From NCBI GenBank assembly GCA_000231825.2, contig JH720342.1, positions 125,499 through 189,498 on the forward strand: 64,000 nucleotides of DNA. The letters are read 5' to 3'. This document shows, one piece after another, positions 1 to 12,814 of this stretch (position 1 is the stretch's first letter; each line of letters begins with the position of its first letter). The translations under genes and the position numbers were made by a program. This DNA comes from Tetrahymena elliotti 4EA (Eukaryota; Ciliophora; Oligohymenophorea; Hymenostomatida; Tetrahymenidae). A model generated the notes under the pieces. It was not told where the DNA came from. It did not search any database and saw only the letters and a program-made list of their open reading frames with translations.

Positions 1-2880
1 AGTGACAAAAGTATCAAAATGTGAATGAATAAAATCTGAAAATAACAAAAAAAAATAAGGAAATAAATCTATATTTTATCATTTATATCACCAACCTAAA
101 TTTGTCAGTTAGTTTCTTAAAATAAAGTTTTTCATTATTCATTCAAAAAAAATGTTTTATTAATCTTCAAATGCAATTTTTACTATATAAAGAGTCAAAG
201 TTTAGAGATTAGAGCATTCAGCTAACTTAAATCCTAATTCTTATACATTTGAATTACCAATATAACCTTACCTTTTTTGTTGTTGATTAAAAATGAGTAA
301 TTAAAATTGAAGCGCTATTTTTACCTATGGGAAAAAAGTAAAATTTAAAGATTGGATTATTTTAAACAAAAATTAATAATATTATCAGAAAACAATATTA
401 AGATTTTAATAAGAAGTTAAATTAGAGCTTAATAGTTTTTAAATTTTAAAATTTTTAAATATTTTAGCTACTCTAAAAAAATTAAGGTACTTCACTGAGA
501 TCTGAAAAATATTTTATATTTTATTCCATTATTGATTTTTAAAATTAATAGGAATTAATTTATTAAGAATTAATAAGAAAAATTACATTTATTTTTTCAA
601 ACAAAATTTCACAAAATATCAAATTTTAATTTAGGAAATAAAAAGATATCTTTTTTTACAAAAATTAAGAAATCAAATAAAAGATTAATCTCACAGTTAA
701 AAAAAATTGGATTCAGATAGATAAATAAGTTTTAATATCCATACAATATTTGTTTATTATTTTTAGACTCGAATTAGATTAATTATTATTTTATTTAAAA
801 GTTAGTGATGTCAGCTATTTCATTAAAAGTAATCGATTGAGTTTTAAATGAGAAAAGTATCGTATCAATTTGTTAGCTTGAAGTTAATATTCATCTCATT
901 ATTTTACATTATTTAAATAATATAATTAAACTAATCTTCTTCCTTTGATTAATTTTGATCTTAATCTTTAAGTACATGTTATATCAATTTTATTCCACCT
1001 TTTAAATATGATAAAAATAAATATTGAATAGTATGAAAATGTAAATAGAATCTGAAAAAAACAAATAAAAATAAGGAAATAAGTCAAATAAATATAAATA
1101 TCATCCATACAACCAACCTAAACTAATCAGTCAGTCAGTCACTTAAACATTAAGTAACACATAATTTATAAAAATGCAAAATAAATATTCAAATATAATT
1201 TTTACCCGAGAAAAAGAGTCAAAATTTAGAGATTAGAGCATTTTGCTAACTCAGAAGCTAACCATTAAGCACCTGCTTCGCCTATAATATTGTACCTTTT
1301 AAAAAATGATAAAAATAATATTGAATAAAGAAACACTAATAAGAGTGAAAATCTTAAATATGTGAATAAATCTGAAAGTAACAAATAAAAATGAATAAAT
1401 GAATCAAATAAATCTCATCCATACAACTAACCTAAATTAAGTAAATCAGTCACATAAAAATTAACTATTTCATATTCTATTCATTTGTTCAAAAAATGCA
1501 TAATTAATATTCAAACATAATTTTTACATGAGGTCTAGTTCCAAAATTTAGAGATTAGAGCATTTTGCTAACTCAGATCCTAAACATTATGCACCCAAAT
1601 CACCAATATTATTGTTCCTTTTAAAATGATAAAAATAATATTGAATAAAGAAATATCAATAAGAGTGAGAAAATCATAAATATGAATAAAATCTAAAAAG
1701 AACAAATAAAAACAAGTGAATAAGTCAAATAAATATCATTTATATCACCAACCTAAATTAGTCAGTAAATTATTTTCTTAAAATTAAGCATTTCATTATT
1801 CATTTATTCCAAAATGTATAATTAATATCGAAACACACTTTTTACTCAAGTTAAAGATTCAAAGTTTAGAGATTAGAGCATTTTGCTAGCTCAGATCCTA
1901 GTTCTTAAGCACCTGTTTCACCAATATTATTATACCTTTTAAAAAATGATAAAAATAATATTGAATAAATAAATATTATAGAGTGCAAAATGTGAATAAA
2001 ACCTAAAAAGAAAAATGAAAAATGAGTAAATGAATCAAATAAATCTCATTCATACACCCAACTTAAATTAGTCAATCAATCTCATAAAAATAAAGATTAT
2101 CATTATTTATTCATTCTAAAATGTTATTTAAACACAATTTTTACATGAGCGAAAGAGCCAAAGTTTAGAGATTAGAGCATTTAGCTATCTCAAATCCTAA
2201 TCCTTATGCACCTGTTTCACCAATATTAAGGTCCAAAGTTTAGAGATTAGAACATTTTTCTAACCCAGATCCTAAACCTTAAACACCTGTTTCGCTGATA
2301 TCATTGCAACTTTTAACAATCATAAAAATAATATTGGATAAATAAATATTAAAAACAGTGAGAAAAGCATAGAAATGTGAATAGAATCTGAAAAGAAAAA
2401 ATAAAATTAAATAAATAAGTCAAATAAATATCAAGTAAACCACCAACCTAAATTTGTAATTTAGTTACTTAAAATTAAGCATTTCATTATTTATTCATTC
2501 AAAAATATATTCAAACACAATTTTTACTAGAGGGTAAGAGTCAAAGTTTAGAGATTAGGGCATTCCGCTAACTTAGATCCTAATTCTTATGCATCTGTAT
2601 CACCAATATTATTGTACCTTTTTTGTTATTGATTAAAAATGAGTTATTAACATTGAAGCACTGTTATTTTAAACAAAAATTAATAATTTTACTCTAAATC
2701 AATATGAAGATTTAAGTCAGAAATTAAATTAGAGCTTAATAGCTTTTAATATATAAATGTTAAAATATATTAGCATTTCTAAAGAAATTAAGGTACATCA
2801 CTAAGGTCTGAATAATATTTTATATTTTACTACATTATTAATTTTTTTTCAATTAATATTAATTCATTCATTTATTAAAA
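1..2880. repeat. Repeat block R1: ~300-bp units with a conserved ~50-nt core
   Basis: Degenerate units in direct orientation share a core reading approximately GTTTAGAGATTAGAGCATT followed by GCTAAC..AGATCCTAATCC. Core copies begin near 197, 1219, 1542, 1860, 2160, 2234 and 2542. Between cores lie recognisable arms: AAATGATAAAAATAATATTGAATAAAG, CTGAAA-GAACAAATAAAAAT, and CAACC-AAATTAGTCAGTCAGTCAC. Spacing is about 300-350 bp, except for the doubled core at 2160/2234. A different leader-type segment (about 690-960) is shared with the other two blocks of this family at 43880-47314 and 60850-64000. There is no credible open frame across the block. Whether it is transcribed is unknown. Confidence 0.85.
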
Positions 2881-4166
2881 ATTTAATATGAAAAATTAGA
2901 TTAACATTTTCAAACAAAACATTACAGAAATAATAAATAAAATTTTTTAAGTTAAATTAAAATAACTGACATATTTCTAAGATTACCTATAATATATGAA
3001 ATTACTTGATGAGGTTTAATTAAAGAACTTTCATAACAAGAAAAATAAAAATTAAGAAATTGTTTAAATCAAACAATAAAATGAATTAAAAATAAAAATT
3101 AAATTTTATTTACTAAATACTCCTACTTAATATAAAAAAAAATAGAAAGAAAAAAAAAATTTTTCCTCAGCCAAATGAGAGTAAATCTTATAAAAATTTG
3201 TTTTTTCCCTACTCATAAATTTGAATGTTTATGGTAATTATTTTAGCGTTAAAAGTAAAAAAGAGTTTTTTTTATGTCAATTTTTAATTAGTGACCAAAA
3301 TATCACAAAATATAAATAAATGAATGAAATCTGTGTTTTTTCAAAAAAAACTTGAAATTTGTTTTGTTTTCTCATTTCTTTTATCTCTTTAAAATAAAAA
3401 AACTTTTTTACCATTTATTAAAATTACAATCTTTATGCACATATTTGTAATTTAAAAGTTTATTAAAATATTTTTAAATTATTTTTGTTAAAAGAAATTA
3501 CTATTATTAAGTATTTGAAATAAAAATTATTTTTAAAATGAGCAAAAAAAATTATTTCTAATAGCTTTTTATTCAGTAGTTCAATAAGTAATTTTTGTAA
3601 ATTTAGAAGCTTTTAAGAGATTTAAAAATTATTTTTGTAAACAGAATTGTATTTATTTTTTAAAGAAGTAAAAATAAAAATAAAATATTTTTTTGCTTGC
3701 TTTTTATGAAGCTAAATAAGCAAATTTTTCTAAAATTAGAGTCTATTACAAATAAATGCAAATATATTTAATAATTACACAGATAAATGATCTTTAAAAC
3801 AGCAAAAATAAATATTATTTTAATAAATTACTTTTTCACTATTTTTAATGATTGTAAAAATGTAAAGCAAGTTCTTTCTGATATTGTTTGTTGAATGGAA
3901 ATATTTAGAAATTTACTTAAGTATAGACAAATTAGATAATTAAGAGTCTATTTGTATAATAAGAAAAGACTTGAATGATATTAAACTTTGAAATAGAAGA
4001 AATAAATAGAAAATTCATGAAATTTTTTGGTAGTTATCTAAGATAAATGAAAAGGATTTGTTGATTAACAAATTATGAATAAATTAATTAAATAAACACC
4101 TAATAGTAAAATAATCTTGATTACAAAATTAAAGAGTGCTATCAATATTAATTAATCGTATTAATA
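2881..4166. other. AT-rich intergenic region
   Basis: No open frame with coding character was seen on either strand. The sequence is dominated by A/T runs. The last ~100 bases form the leader of the gene starting at 4167. Confidence 0.6.
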
Positions 4167-5249
4167 ATGTCTTCTTAAGATAAAGTAAAAAGTGACTATA
4201 AAAACTTAAAATAAGAGGATGACTAAGAATATACATTTGTAAGTCATGCTGATGAAGAGAGAGGTCTTTTGAATTCAGTGAATGAATTAAATATAATTTA
4301 AGCCAATGATATATCAAACTAATCTTCAGTTTGTGATCAATCAATCTAATTAAGTTAATCTAATTTAGATGATGTAGTCTCTTTAAAAGAAGGCATAATA
4401 AAGCCATAAAATGTAGAAAGAAATTAAATTGAAGAGAGTGGGAAATTAGAGCAAAGTAATACTGAATATTTAGAGTAAGTCCTCTACAAATACACTTAAA
4501 AGGTTCTTAATTTATTTAAATGGAATAGAGAGTATTCTAGTATTGGATAGTTTTACTTTTAGATTACTTTTGATGGATTGGCCTTGTATTATTTGAATAA
4601 GTAAATTAAAGAATATAGACAGTAATACAAGCTATCTTTTGTCAGTGAATCTAGTATTAGAGAATGTATAAATAATCTCTCTAAATATCCAGATTCATAT
4701 TTCAATAAAACAAAATAGGATAGTAAAGTAGTTATCAGAGGATAAATAAATGATCCTTTAGCTATAAATCACATAAACAATAAAATACTTGATAATAAAT
4801 ACACTGGAGAATTAACCTAATAGTCTAAGATATTAAACACAAAATTTTAGGTCAATAAAGAAATTAAATGTGTATTTGATAAGAACTTGTAATACTAAAA
4901 TTCATCTAGATTGTCTCATACAGCTAGTAAAATGAACTTGTTGACAAAGATAAATGCTGGTATAGTTTCTTTGTTTACAGGATATGCATTTAAATCTGAA
5001 TTTAAATTTGAATAATTCTAACCCCAATAAGACTTCTACTTCTTTGGCTTTAAATAACTTATGCCTAACAATGTACCTATCTTCAAAATTACTAACATTT
5101 TCAAAGAATTCGATTTATAAAAATTCAGAGTTGAATAAGCAGCTTATGTTTTTTCCATTCTTATTAGCTATGGCCTTGGCATTTTCTTGGCTGCTAAAAT
5201 TGTTAAAAATTTGATCAGCTGGGCAAAAAACAAAAATAACAAGAAGTGA
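4167..5249 (+). CDS. Tail-anchored membrane protein, paralogue 1
   Basis: Single exon of 361 codons (360 residues), open only if TAA/TAG are Gln, with TGA stop at 5247-5249. The start ATG follows an A-rich leader and begins MSSQDKVKSDYKN. The first ~110 residues are charged, Gln/Ser-rich and probably disordered. A folded part starts near a LNLFKWNREYSS motif and an FDGLALYYLNKQ motif. Close to the C-terminus one hydrophobic stretch (AAYVFSILISYGLGIFLAA) is followed by a short basic tail ending NKNNKK, the pattern of a tail-anchored or single-pass protein with the bulk in the cytosol. The neighbour at 6582 is a clear paralogue with the same architecture and orientation. A faint resemblance of the middle part to the domain next to the membrane in MUL1-type proteins is a guess only. 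No enzyme motif was recognised. Confidence 0.85.
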
Positions 5250-6581
5250 AATAAATCAATTCAACCAAATTACATAACTAAATAACTAACAAAGAATTTT
5301 ATATGTCTCCTAATAATATTAATGAATTACATCTTTCTATATATAGTATATTATCAAATATTAATAAAACTTTCTAATGATCCATCCTTAAATTTGATCA
5401 AATTAAATTAATATTAATATCTTTATGCTTTCCTTGATTCACAATTTTAAGATATAAAATCTCAAATAAATATAATTATTTTATTTTAATTTTACTATCA
5501 ACACTTTCTATTATTTTTACTTGATTTAAATAAAAAGCATTCTTTAAATTATCCATAAATTATGAATGAGAATGGAATCAACATACAAAAAATAACAAAA
5601 AAGTGAAATTAATCATCTTAAACCAGATTTTAAATATTTTTCTTATAAATCTTCTTAATAAGATTAGTTGCAAACAAATGAATAAAATATTATCTTATCT
5701 TTAAAAAATAACAAGTCTAGCTATAATGTTACTTACTCTCTCTGTTTTATTTTTTTATATATTTAATATAAAAAAATAAATAGCAGTTAATTATTGTTTG
5801 TTTAAACTATGAATCTAATTATCTAATTTATTAAAAAATCTTCAATTTTGTTTAAATTTGTATTTGATTTCATGAGGAATTTGAGTAAAATGTATTCTTG
5901 TTTTTTTATTCATAATAATTAGAAAATTTGTTAGATTTTATTTAAATAGTAAAACCCTGATGTGATTTGTTGATCAGAATTTAGTTTATTAACAAAATTT
6001 AATAAGAAATAAAGTAAATAAGTAATATTTGTAAATAAAGATGATGCCAATAAATCTTCTTTTCTAATAAATTATCTCTCCTATTTATATTTATTGCTTA
6101 TTTTATGAATCAAATAATAATTATTTCTTCTTTATTGCAAAATATACATTTTTGTTAAAATTTTTATCTAAGTTAATTAGGAATTTGAGTAAAATTGATT
6201 CATAGTACTTATATTTTTATTCAGATTATCTTTAGGCAGCCCTTATGATATTTATTGATCAGATTTTAGTTTATTAACAAAATTTAAAAACCAATTGAAA
6301 TAAAGCAAATAAGTGGTCTTTGTTTGTGAATGAATGATACCATGAGTATTAATAATATTTTGTTTTTGTTATCAAAAACTAACTTTGATTGTAAATTAAA
6401 TAATAAATGATCAAATATTTTGATAGAAATTTAGAAAATTCAAGAAACAATTTTTTATCTATAATATATAAAGGGACTTATATGAATTTATTATTATAAA
6501 ATACAAAGGAGAAGTACCTAAATAATTTATATTCATCAAACAAAAAGAAATCAAACAAATATTAATCACTATTATTTAAAA
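5250..6581. other. Intergenic region between tail-anchored paralogues
   Basis: No gene seen. It holds A/T-rich sequence with two loosely similar segments (around 5870-6000 and 6180-6290, both containing GGAATTTGAGTAAAAT and later TTGATCAGA-TTTAGTTTATTAACAAAATT). This suggests a local duplication of spacer DNA with the genes. Confidence 0.5.
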
Positions 6582-7634
6582 ATGGAAAGCTAAACTCAAC
6601 GCAGCAGCAATACTGAAGATAAAAATAATATAAATCTAAAAAAAGATAATGAATATACTTTAATCAGTCATTTTACAAATGAGGATGAAGAATAACAATT
6701 ACTGAAATCTCTCAATCAACCTATTTAAGACAAAGATAATATTTCAAGAGCATCATCTAAATGTGACTAATCTATTGAATTGATTGCTTCTAATTTGATA
6801 GAATCGAAAGAAATTTATTAACACAATCAAAAAAATATTCAGGAATAACAATAAAAGAGCTAAAATAAGTTTGATTCATCTGAAATACTAGATACAGTCA
6901 AAGATTTTGTAAATTCTTTTGTGGACTTGTTTAAGTGGAAAAGAGAATATGACAGCTTTAAATAGTTATACTTTTAATTAGGTTTTGATGGGTTACTTGC
7001 ATTCTATTTTTATAAAAAGCAAAAAAAACTGAATAATTAAAGAGAATAATCAAAAAAAGATGAAAAATTAATGATTGAAATGGATAAAGCATTAAAAAAC
7101 AATGGTCTAACCCTATTTCATACATCTAAACTAGGAGAAAATACATTGATCTTTTAAGAAACATCGTATGATGATAACATAGACAAAAATTAAGTAAATT
7201 AATTAAAAGTACTTTTTTTGAAAGGCCAATATTTAGAATTCGAAATTGATAAAGACTTTTAAAAAGTTGAAAAAGGACTACCTTTTAAATCTAACATGAA
7301 TATGGGTTTTTTAACTAAAATAACTGCTTCTACTATTTCCTTGTTGAGTGGAAATCTTTTTAAGTCTAAAATATCTTTAGGAAAGGAGAAATCTGGGGAA
7401 TAATTCACATATTATTTATTTGGAAAGAAAGCATTACTTCACAATAGTCAAATAGGAATGTAGCTCAAATAAAAGATTTTATAGTTAGACTTAAAATTAT
7501 TTAAATATGATTAAATGGCATATTTAATCTCTATTTTAGTTGCTTCTGGTATTGGCCTCTATTTCTCAATAAAAATTGTTAAAAATTTAATCTATTTAGC
7601 AAAGAAAAAGAAATTATTTAGAAAGAGAAAATGA
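6582..7634 (+). CDS. Tail-anchored membrane protein, paralogue 2
   Basis: Single exon of 351 codons (350 residues) ending at TGA 7632-7634, again with many TAA/TAG Gln codons. The order of parts matches the gene at 4167: a polar Gln/Ser/Glu-rich N-terminus, then DLFKWKREYDSFKQ and GFDGLLAFYFYKKQ motifs, a variable middle, MGFLTKITASTISLLSGN, and a C-terminal membrane segment (YLISILVASGIGLYFSIKIV) with a strongly basic tail (AKKKKLFRKRK). The two proteins clearly descend from one duplication, but their N-terminal thirds differ widely. Function is unknown. The basic tail after the last hydrophobic segment argues for membrane insertion with the N-terminal domain in the cytosol. Confidence 0.85.
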
Positions 7635-8036
7635 CTCTACTAAATTTATATTTATTTTAATTCATAAATAAAGAGTTATTTTTGAGTTTGTATATTTCTA
7701 AATTTATTAATGTAAAAAATATTGAAAATTTGTAATGATAAAATAAAATTTCCATTCTAAAAAGTTTGATATTTCAACAACTTTAAATAAATTTATTTCT
7801 GAGAGTTAATTTTCATTTGTCCTTTTCAAATAACAGTTTGTAATATTATACACATCAATTTACTACTTGCAGGTTATTTTATTTCTAACTATTTTATTAA
7901 AAGAGAGATAGACACCTACCTGACTAATTCTTATTATTTTATCATAATTAATTTACAACTAAAAAAATATAAAGAGGGTAGTTTTTTAAAAATTATTTTA
8001 ATGAATATATAAGTTATTGTAAATAAACCCAGATTT
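7635..8036. other. Convergent intergenic spacer
   Basis: Space between the stop codons of the + gene ending at 7634 and the - gene ending at 8037. A/T-rich, no further feature seen. Confidence 0.6.
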
Positions 8037-9944
8037 TCATTTAGAAATTGTAACGGTTGGTTAATTATCAAGAGTTTAAAAAGTTTATGATTAAATAGTT
8101 TGTATTTGTAAATGCTTAGGTATTTCTGTGTAATATTAGGACCAGTTTACTTTAAATTTGTAGAATGTAATTATAAGCAAAGCAAGCACTTCTTACCCAA
8201 AATAGATATAAAAGATATTATTGAATCCAATAATTTTCTTTACATATAAAATTAAGAAAAATTAAAGTAGATTGGCAAGACTAAAGCCATACCAATATAA
8301 TCCATAAAGCTAAGCACCCACTTTAACTCCATTTAACTGAGAAGAAAATACAGGCCAGCTTCCAAATACCACACCAAATACCATATGAATAATAAAAATC
8401 CAAATAGCAAAGAAGACTTAACTTGTATCAGTAAATTAAATAGTGAGTGAAGTTATTATTTATACAACTAAAAACACTTAAAGTATTCTTTTAAAAGGGT
8501 ATTTATCAAGTAAAAGTGACCATAAGGGTCTACAGAAACCATTAGCGATACCTCCTAGATAACCCACCAAAGATTGAAAACTATCACTTTTATATCCAAA
8601 ATCTTTTGCTATTGATTTATAGTTTCCATTAACAAGTAAACCTTATCCTAAGGCTAAAAATCCTAAAAAGATAGACATATAAAGTTAGGGTTGCTTTAAA
8701 CAAACTGAAATAGATGGAGCACCAATTTTATTAAGCTATACTTCTAGTTAAATATTTTTTTTCTTCAACTCATCTAAATTGAGTTCTATTTACTTCTCTT
8801 TTTCCTTTAAGTATTTAACTTATTCTTACACAGACTGCGTTGATACATGTGAAATAAAAGAATTTTTATGTTAGCTTTTATTTTCTAAGTTTTATTGAAA
8901 AACATCTTTAAATTTGTTTTATTCAAGAGGTTAATTTTCGCCGGTTTAATCAATTTTTTCTTATTATTAACTCTTAATTTCTTCATTTACAATCATATAT
9001 TCTCTTTATTTGTCTTAATGGTGGGCCAATTCAATTTTCTACTGAATAACTTCTTCTTCAAGTTAAATGATTTCAATTTTTTTATTCAATATACTTTAAT
9101 CTATTTAAACAGGATCTACTTAATTATTCTACTTGTTCTTTTCATTTGAATTAATTATTCTGCATTCAAATAGAGAGTCTTTATTTGCAATATTTTCTTT
9201 TTATTTTTCCAAGTCCTTTTTTTCATTCTCTTTCATCTAGAGTTCTTTTTTGAGTCTCTTTTCCTCTTCTCCTATCTAATTTGGATGATACAAAATCATT
9301 TAAGATGCTAACAAAGAAACTCCTAAAAATATATATCCAATTGTTCTTAAGGCTTGAGGCACATTTCTTGCTACCTCTATTGAAGGACCTTCAAAATATG
9401 AATAGCCATCTGAATTACTTACTTAAGATAGCCCATCAGGATTTACAAGTTTAAAGAAAAGTAGACCAAAAATGAAGGAATTTAAAGCAAATCCGCCTGT
9501 AGTAACTCCAGCAACCAGCCCCCTATTGTTAGGAAAATGTAAGTAACCCATATAAATAGGTACAAAAAATATAGTCCCCTAAGTAAATCCATGCAAAACG
9601 GCATAAACTATAGCAAATTAGTAAAACCTCTGAGTGTAGCTGGATATGATCACCATAATTGAAGATATTATAGAGCATATAAGCAAATTATATTTAGCTT
9701 AACCAAATAATTTTAATAATTTTATTCCTATAGGTATACCGGTAGCTAAAGAAATCATCATTACTGGATATATTGTCCCTGCAACTCCTAATTCTAAATC
9801 AGAATCTTCTTTTTATCTAAAATATGAAGTAACGTAAACATTTAGCTATCCCCATAAAAAAATAGTGCCATTCATAAGTAATAATAAAAATCCGCCTATT
9901 AGTGTTATGACAGCCCTAGCCTTCTCTCCCAATTTTATATTCAT
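8037..9944 (-). CDS. Major facilitator superfamily transporter, paralogue A
   Basis: Single-exon minus-strand frame of 636 codons (635 residues). The ATG is complementary to 9942-9944 and the TGA to 8037-8039. The N-terminal half begins MNIKLGEKARAVITLIGG and has six predicted membrane segments with the motif NGTIFLWGQLNVYVTSYFRQ and a PIYMGYLHFPNNRG loop. A long hydrophilic loop rich in Gln, Glu and Lys, with coiled-coil character, occupies roughly residues 245-405. It is followed by six more membrane segments, including a GLLVNGNYKSIAKDFGYKSDS segment and LNGVKVGAQLYGLYWYGF. This is the 6+6 layout of MFS carriers and resembles the oxalate/formate antiporter and monocarboxylate branch. The substrate cannot be read from the sequence. 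Three closer relatives lie at 25932, 30565 and 33994, all on the same strand. Paralogue A is the most diverged of the four. Confidence 0.9.
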
Positions 9945-11641
9945 TTCTCACCAAATATTATTAATATAATTAATTGTCTATGATAAGTTGGTTTTTTAAG
10001 AACTTTTATTAATTAAATTTAGCTACTCGCTTTTAGAAGTAATAACTAATCCAGAAATTTAATTATTAATAAATTTTTTATCAATTAATTCTTGTGGTAT
10101 TTATAAGTATTTCACAAGTATTATTTATTTGCTTTCCAAATAATTTAAAAATCTTTAATTTTTTCTTCATGTACCTCAATTAACTATCATATTCCCTTAA
10201 GTACAAAATAATTACATTTCGATCTCCAAAAGATATATTCAAAAAGTAGCAATAAAGTAGATTTTTATAATATTTAGATATAAAAGAAACTATGGTAATT
10301 GAAGGAATACTATTAGATATTTTATGCGGAAATAATAGAAATTTAAAGATAAATAAACCAACTGTAATCAGTATTCTTAGAAATTATTTTTGTAGTAAAT
10401 TAATTAAGCAAATTACATCATACAAAAAATAAATGACTAAGTAATGAAATTTATTGTTAGAATCTTATTATTACATTAAAGAATTACAAATTAATTAACT
10501 TGCTTTTTTAATACTTAATTTTAATAATATCCAATTCAAGTAATTCGAACAATGTAAAGATAATTAACCAAAAGAAAACTCAACAGAAATATTTCTTATT
10601 TTCTTCTTTGGGATTTTTATCAAATAAATAAGTCTAAAATTTATTACAATTTTAATGATAATTTTTTTAATAATATCAATTCTTTTACTCAATATAAATC
10701 CATTGATTTATTACAAGTAATTAACAAAGTATTATACATTAATCTAGCTAATTCTAGTGAAACTATTGCTTACTTTTTCTTAATTTTACATAAAAAATTT
10801 ACATTACTTTTCATCTATTTCTTACTTATTCAATTTTAAACATTACTTTTAATAAATTTCTTACATATTTCACTCTACATATCCTCATCCCTAAACAATT
10901 TTTACTCAAAAGTCTAACATTAAAATTTATTTTTAAATTTAATTCTATTTTTTAAATCAGGCTTAAATTATATACAAAATATTCAAACAAAAAATATTAT
11001 TTTTAAACAATGATTATTTATTCATCCAACATACCTTGAGTTCTCATATATTAAGGTACTTTTCAAAACAAATTTTATAAATTGGTCCTAAATCTTCCTA
11101 TTTTTGAAAATAGTCCTTAATGAATGAAGTCCTTAATATATCAGAATCCAAGTTATATCAAACAAATTAGAATTTTTTTATTTAGTTAGTATTTCTTTTG
11201 AAATAAATTTAATTTCTTGTATTTAAACTTTTAAGAAAATTTCTGAAAAGTAAAATAAATAAAACTTCAAATTTGTGGTTTGATTTTTAAATCAAAATAA
11301 GAGTTTTAAAAAGATAAGACTAATACAAACAAATACTTGAAATGCAATAAAAGCATAATTATAAAATTTTTTAAATTGATTTGCAATAACCTTTCCCTTT
11401 TCTTTATTGTAAAAATCTTCTTAATAAAGAAAACATAATAATATATGATTTGTCAACATCATTTTTGTTAAATCTAAGGTCAAAATTAATTCCTCGCTTT
11501 GAAAAATTCTTAAGATAAAGTAAACTTAGAAATAATTTTTTTTTTGTTATCTTATCCAAGAGACCTGATAGTATTTATTTCACTTCTTCCTTAATTTCTC
11601 ATTCTTTTAAATTCATTATTTATTTTTATATTTTTTAAAAG
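9945..11641. other. AT-rich intergenic region
   Basis: Upstream of transporter A. No convincing coding exon was seen. The 5' part of the membrane protein whose last exons start at 11642 may lie in the right half, but I could not join one in frame. Confidence 0.45.
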
Positions 11642-12082
11642 AAATAATAATATTGGTGAAAATGACTCCTCATAAGGAATTGGATCAAGTTTAACAATAT
11701 GCTCTATTTTCTAAACTTTTACTCTTTCCACAGGTAAAAATATTGTTTCAATATTAATTATTCATTTTCTAAAGAATAAATAAATAAAGACTTTAATCTA
11801 TGAGCAGCTGACTAATGTTGGTTAGTTTTCTTAATATTTGTTTGGCTCTTTGATAAATTTTTACTTGCTGTTTTCATATTTAATTAAAATTTTTATGCTT
11901 TTATCATTTTTGGCAATATTTCTTACTTAATTCAATATTTATTTTTACCATGTTTTAAAGTGAGGAATTTTTTATATGAAATAGATGTAAAAGAATCAAT
12001 ATCGAAAGTAACAAAAGCAAAAAGACTGTCAAAAAAAATGTTTAATGAAATGGAAGAGAATCCTTATTTATTATTTGAATGA
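11642..12082 (+). CDS. Small membrane protein, last two exons (5' end not found)
   Basis: Two exons, 11642-11733 and 11818-12082, flank an 84-nt intron (GTAAAA..GAGCAG). Joined, they encode about 118 residues: a Ser/Thr-rich stretch (NDSSQGIGSSLTICSIFQ), two adjoining hydrophobic segments (ADQCWLVFLIFVWLF, then AFIIFGNISYLIQYLFLP), and a charged tail (EIDVKESISKVTKAKRL ... MEENPYLLFE) before TGA 12080-12082. Only this splice keeps the frame. Unspliced frames hit TGA at once. Upstream there is an acceptor-like AAAAG at 11637-11641 but no exon I can link, so the gene is either 5'-incomplete in my reading or a decayed fragment. No family recognised. Confidence 0.45.
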
Positions 12083-12814
12083 CTATCATACATCAAAAGA
12101 TTAAAATTATTGATAATTTTAATTGATTCTACAAACTAAAAATAAATAAAAAGTATTGTCTAAATATTAAAATATATTAATTCATATTCTGCATAATTAA
12201 TTACAATTTATCTTCAAAACTCTTTTCTTAATCCAATTTCTTTATCTTTTTAGTTTTAAATACCTAAAAATGCATGAAAATTAACTAAGATTTTGTTTGA
12301 GTAGTAAAATAAATAAAATTTTAATTATTTTATCATAACTAGTAAAATTTTAAAAAAGATCTTCAAATCCTTTGTTTAATTATTAAAATTATTTTTAATT
12401 TTTAAAAAAGAAAAAAAAAATTGTTGGTGAAGGGAAATCTTAATTTTTCTGAGTAAACTAATAATACATAGGAAAATAATTGAATTGTAATATTAATATT
12501 GAATTATTATTTATTACTTTAGGTATTGGAGCTGATAAAATTTTAGAAGTATTCTATTGATCTTCTGATGAGAAATTTAGATGAAATATCAAGTAAGTTT
12601 TGAATGTATGTGAAATATAATTTTTTGTTTTATTTATTTACACTTGATTTAGGACTTATTATAAATAAATTAATTGTAAGATAAAATCAATAGAAATTAA
12701 GAGCATTCCCTTAAACAAAAATTAAAAAAGACATGCCAAAGATAATATTTCATATAGTTTTTAAATTAATATTATATAATTGTTATTGATTAATATAAGC
12801 TGATTTAAGCTACT
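12083..12814. other. Intergenic region
   Basis: Convergent spacer. A short coding-like stretch at about 12533-12600 (reading GIGADKILEVFY) sits behind a TTTAG acceptor-like site, but it stops at TGA and cannot be joined to anything. Confidence 0.4.

Noticed and set aside
4984..5214. 76-codon frame beginning MHLNLNLN
   Set aside because: Out-of-frame shadow within the tail-anchored protein gene 4167-5249.
8895..9149. 84-codon plus-strand frame rich in Phe/Leu
   Set aside because: Antisense shadow of the Gln/Glu/Lys-rich loop of transporter A (Lys/Glu/Gln codons read backwards give Phe/Leu).
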